Below, piece by piece: positions 7,405-8,873 of a stretch of 8,873 nt of DNA. Every line of letters starts with the position of its first letter. Position 1 is the first letter of the stretch. A program made the translations under genes and the position numbers. The notes under the pieces are model-generated. The model did no database searches and had not been told where the DNA came from. It was given only the letters and a program-made list of their open reading frames with translations. Origin of the DNA: CAYSPU01 sp964432995 (GTDB taxonomy: Bacteria > Verrucomicrobiota > Verrucomicrobiia > Limisphaerales > JAHDYP01); the NCBI GenBank assembly GCA_964432995.1, contig CAYSPU010000238.1:1-8873 (forward strand), read 5' to 3'.

Positions 7405-8271
7405 ATGACCTCGACGGCATCCCCGACCACGGGCGGTCACGGAACTGACTTGGAAAAGCTCCGCCGGATCCGCCATGTCGCGCTCGACATGGATGGAACG
7501 ATCTACAAGGGCGGCACGCTCTTCGCCTTCACACCGGCCTTTCTCCACCGCCTGCACGCACTCGGCATCGGCACCTCGTTTCTCACCAACAATCCGTCCA
7601 AGAGCACAACGGACTACCTCGCCCACCTGCAGAAACTGGGGCTGCCCGCACGCCGCGAAGAGCTTTACACCTCCGCGCAGGCAACCATCGACTACCTTCG
7701 CACCCATCTTCCGCAGGCCCGGCGGCTTTTTCTTCTCGGCACCCCCAGCATGATCGCCGAGTTCGAGGATGCCGGTTTCGTCTCCACGCGGGACGATGCC
7801 GCGGACGAGCCGGATGCCGTCGTCGTCGCCTTTGACACGACGCTGGCCTTTTCGCGCCTGGGCCGCGCCTGCTGGTGGGTTCACCGGGGGAAACCCTACC
7901 TGGCGACGAATCCCGATTTCGTCTGCCCCACCGACCAGCCGACCATCCTGGTCGACTGCGGCTCCATCTGCGCCGCGATCGAAAAGGCCGCCGGCCGCCG
8001 GCCGGACGTTACGCTGGGCAAACCCGATCCTGACATGCTCCGGGGCATCCTGCACCGGCACCACCTGCAGCCGCATGAGATTGCCATGGTGGGCGATCGC
8101 ATCTACACCGACGTCCGCATGGCCCAGCGGGCCGGCGCCCTGGGTGTGCTCGTCCTCTCTGGCGAGGCCACTGCCGAGGACGCCGCGCGCAGTTCGCCCC
8201 CACCCGACCTCGTCGTTCCATCCCTGGCCGAACTGGGAGACCTGATCGCCTCCGTCCACCGCTCTCCATGA
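7405..8271 (+). CDS. HAD superfamily class IIA phosphatase (NagD/AraL-like)
   Basis: A soluble Mg-dependent phosphatase of 288 residues. All four HAD motifs are visible: I, DMDGT with nucleophile D28 and acid/base D30; II, FLTNN with T61; III, K206 in LGKPDPDML; IV, GDRIYTD with D231 and D236. The cap between motifs II and III and the block ATNPDF...VDCGSICAAIEKAAGR (about 167-198) are of class IIA type, as in NagD, AraL and phosphoglycolate/4-nitrophenyl phosphatases. In the Bacillus arabinose operon AraL, a broad sugar phosphatase, is encoded beside AraM; the pairing recurs here with a transporter between. Likely substrates are glycerol-1-phosphate, DHAP or a related triose phosphate, inferred from context only. 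The TGA stop overlaps the next start (ATGA, 8268-8271), indicating translational coupling. The first 20 residues are poorly conserved, so a slightly later start is possible. Confidence 0.9.
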   Translation: MTSTASPTTGGHGTDLEKLRRIRHVALDMDGTIYKGGTLFAFTPAFLHRLHALGIGTSFLTNNPSKSTTDYLAHLQKLGLPARREELYTSAQATIDYLRTHLPQARRLFLLGTPSMIAEFEDAGFVSTRDDAADEPDAVVVAFDTTLAFSRLGRACWWVHRGKPYLATNPDFVCPTDQPTILVDCGSICAAIEKAAGRRPDVTLGKPDPDMLRGILHRHHLQPHEIAMVGDRIYTDVRMAQRAGALGVLVLSGEATAEDAARSSPPPDLVVPSLAELGDLIASVHRSP

Positions 8272-8861
8272 ATCCTCCTGCCTCCCGTTCCCAGTCCCTG
8301 GCTCAACTTTCCCGCGACGACTTCGATGTCCTCATCATCGGCGGCGGCATCGTCGGGAGTGGCGTGGCCCGCGACGCCGCCATGCGTGGGCTGCGGACCG
8401 CCTTGGTGGACCGGCACGATTTCGCCTTCGGGACCAGTTCGCGCTCCAGCCGGCTCCTGCATGGCGGCCTGCGCTATCTCGAGCAGGGCCGCATCGGTCT
8501 CGTGCGTGAGGCGAGCCTGGAGAAGCGCGTTCTCCGCGACATCGCGCCGCACTTGGGGGATCCTCTCGGCTTCGTTTTCCCAATTTACAAGAAGAACGGC
8601 CGGCCGCTCTGGCAGCTCCGGATCGGAGTCAAGCTCTACGATCTGCTCTGCAACGGCCGCAACTTCGGCCCCTCGCGGGGTTATTCGTCGGCCGAAACGC
8701 TCGGCATCCTTCCGGGGCTCAACCGGGAGGGTCTGCGTGGCGCCGTCCGGTATTTTGACGCCCTGACCAACGACGCACGCATGGTGCTCGATACGCTTCG
8801 TTCCGCAGCCGAGGCCGGCGCCACCGTATTCTTCCGGAATTGCCAACCCGAGAAGACCTAA
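8268..8861 (+). CDS. glpD: FAD-dependent sn-glycerol-3-phosphate dehydrogenase, N-terminal part only (broken)
   Basis: GlpD oxidises sn-glycerol-3-phosphate to DHAP at the inner membrane and passes electrons to quinone. The frame begins inside the ATGA overlap with the phosphatase gene. It shows the FAD-binding dinucleotide fold VLIIGGGIVGSGVARDAAMRG (residues 21-41) and the GlpD signature FGTSSRSSRLLHGGLRYLEQG (54-74), followed by LVREASLEKRVLRDIAPHL, RIGVKLYDLL and RYFDALTNDARMVLDTL, all aligning with E. coli GlpD. It stops after 197 residues, whereas the family has about 500-560. Residues through GATV (to about base 8828) are credible; the final FFRNCQPEKT has no family likeness. The bases there encode an acyl-CoA dehydrogenase motif on the other strand, so the end is a junction with foreign sequence, not a natural stop. 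The substrate-binding half and C-terminal domain are missing. Confidence 0.92.
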   Translation: MNPPASRSQSLAQLSRDDFDVLIIGGGIVGSGVARDAAMRGLRTALVDRHDFAFGTSSRSSRLLHGGLRYLEQGRIGLVREASLEKRVLRDIAPHLGDPLGFVFPIYKKNGRPLWQLRIGVKLYDLLCNGRNFGPSRGYSSAETLGILPGLNREGLRGAVRYFDALTNDARMVLDTLRSAAEAGATVFFRNCQPEKT

Positions 8862-8873
8862 TTCGCCTGCTTT
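8814..8873 (-). CDS. Acyl-CoA dehydrogenase fragment, joined head-on to glpD
   Basis: Read on the minus strand from the window edge, 20 codons give KAGELGLLGLAIPEEYGGAG. This is the classic N-terminal-domain motif of acyl-CoA dehydrogenases (ELGLLG-x-x-I/V-PEEYGGAG), flavoenzymes that make the alpha-beta double bond in beta-oxidation and amino-acid breakdown. Leftward of about 8814 the frame stays open but becomes LGCGTKR..., antisense to glpD and unlike the family, which would continue with residues such as LDY. So only this short internal piece is present: the gene's first few dozen codons would lie to the right of the window and its C-terminal majority is missing. The codon register is exactly opposite that of glpD. 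I am confident of the motif, less so of whether it is genomic or an assembly artefact. Confidence 0.8.

Noticed and set aside
3763..8259. A 1498-codon open frame on the minus strand across the whole operon
   Set aside because: It is antisense to five well-supported genes, is hydrophilic and Gly/Arg/Glu/Asp-rich with no domain likeness, and is explained by high-GC codon bias leaving few antisense stops.
8103..8813. Continuation of the acyl-CoA dehydrogenase frame leftward to 8103
   Set aside because: Only codons at about 8814-8873 match the family; the rest is antisense to glpD and the phosphatase and has no acyl-CoA dehydrogenase character.
1..8873. CRISPR array, tRNA/rRNA gene, insertion sequence or riboswitch
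   Set aside because: I saw no regularly spaced direct repeats, cloverleaf-like gene, transposase or conserved riboswitch core in the non-coding segments.

Overview
The window is GC-rich, tightly packed bacterial DNA, probably from a Verrucomicrobiota member close to Opitutaceae. The taxonomic hint is the very large outer-membrane receptor: a carboxypeptidase-regulatory-like domain followed by a TonB plug and barrel, of a style common in that family. None of the six main genes has a recognisable Shine-Dalgarno sequence. The assignment is inferred from protein style, not from a marker gene.

Layout. Bases 1-116 are non-coding and hold nested GC-rich inverted repeats just after the receptor stop. 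Bases 117-3203 (minus) encode a TonB-dependent receptor. A 389-base divergent intergenic region follows, with an AT-rich, partly palindromic island at about 3364-3420. From 3593 everything reads on the plus strand: a SorC-family regulator; a 119-base gap with a perfect TATAAT box lying 7 bases before the next start codon; a sn-glycerol-1-phosphate dehydrogenase of the AraM/EgsA type; a GlpT-type organophosphate/phosphate antiporter; a HAD class IIA phosphatase; and the N-terminal part of an FAD-dependent sn-glycerol-3-phosphate dehydrogenase (GlpD). The last four genes are separated by 6, 6 and -4 bases, so they form an operon.

How the genes may work together (inference). The antiporter would bring in glycerol phosphates. 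GlpD would oxidise the usual sn-3 enantiomer to DHAP, and AraM would oxidise the mirror-image sn-1 enantiomer, typical of archaeal lipids, to the same DHAP. The HAD phosphatase could remove phosphate from an intermediate. The SorC regulator would sense a phosphorylated intermediate. This would be a module able to use both enantiomers of glycerol phosphate.

The right edge is abnormal. GlpD homology stops after about 187 residues near base 8828. The last roughly 60 bases, read on the minus strand, encode a textbook acyl-CoA dehydrogenase motif (GELGLLGLAIPEEYGGAG). glpD is therefore joined head-on to an unrelated gene, by a rearrangement or more likely an assembly chimera, and its stop codon at 8859 is probably not a real end of the protein.
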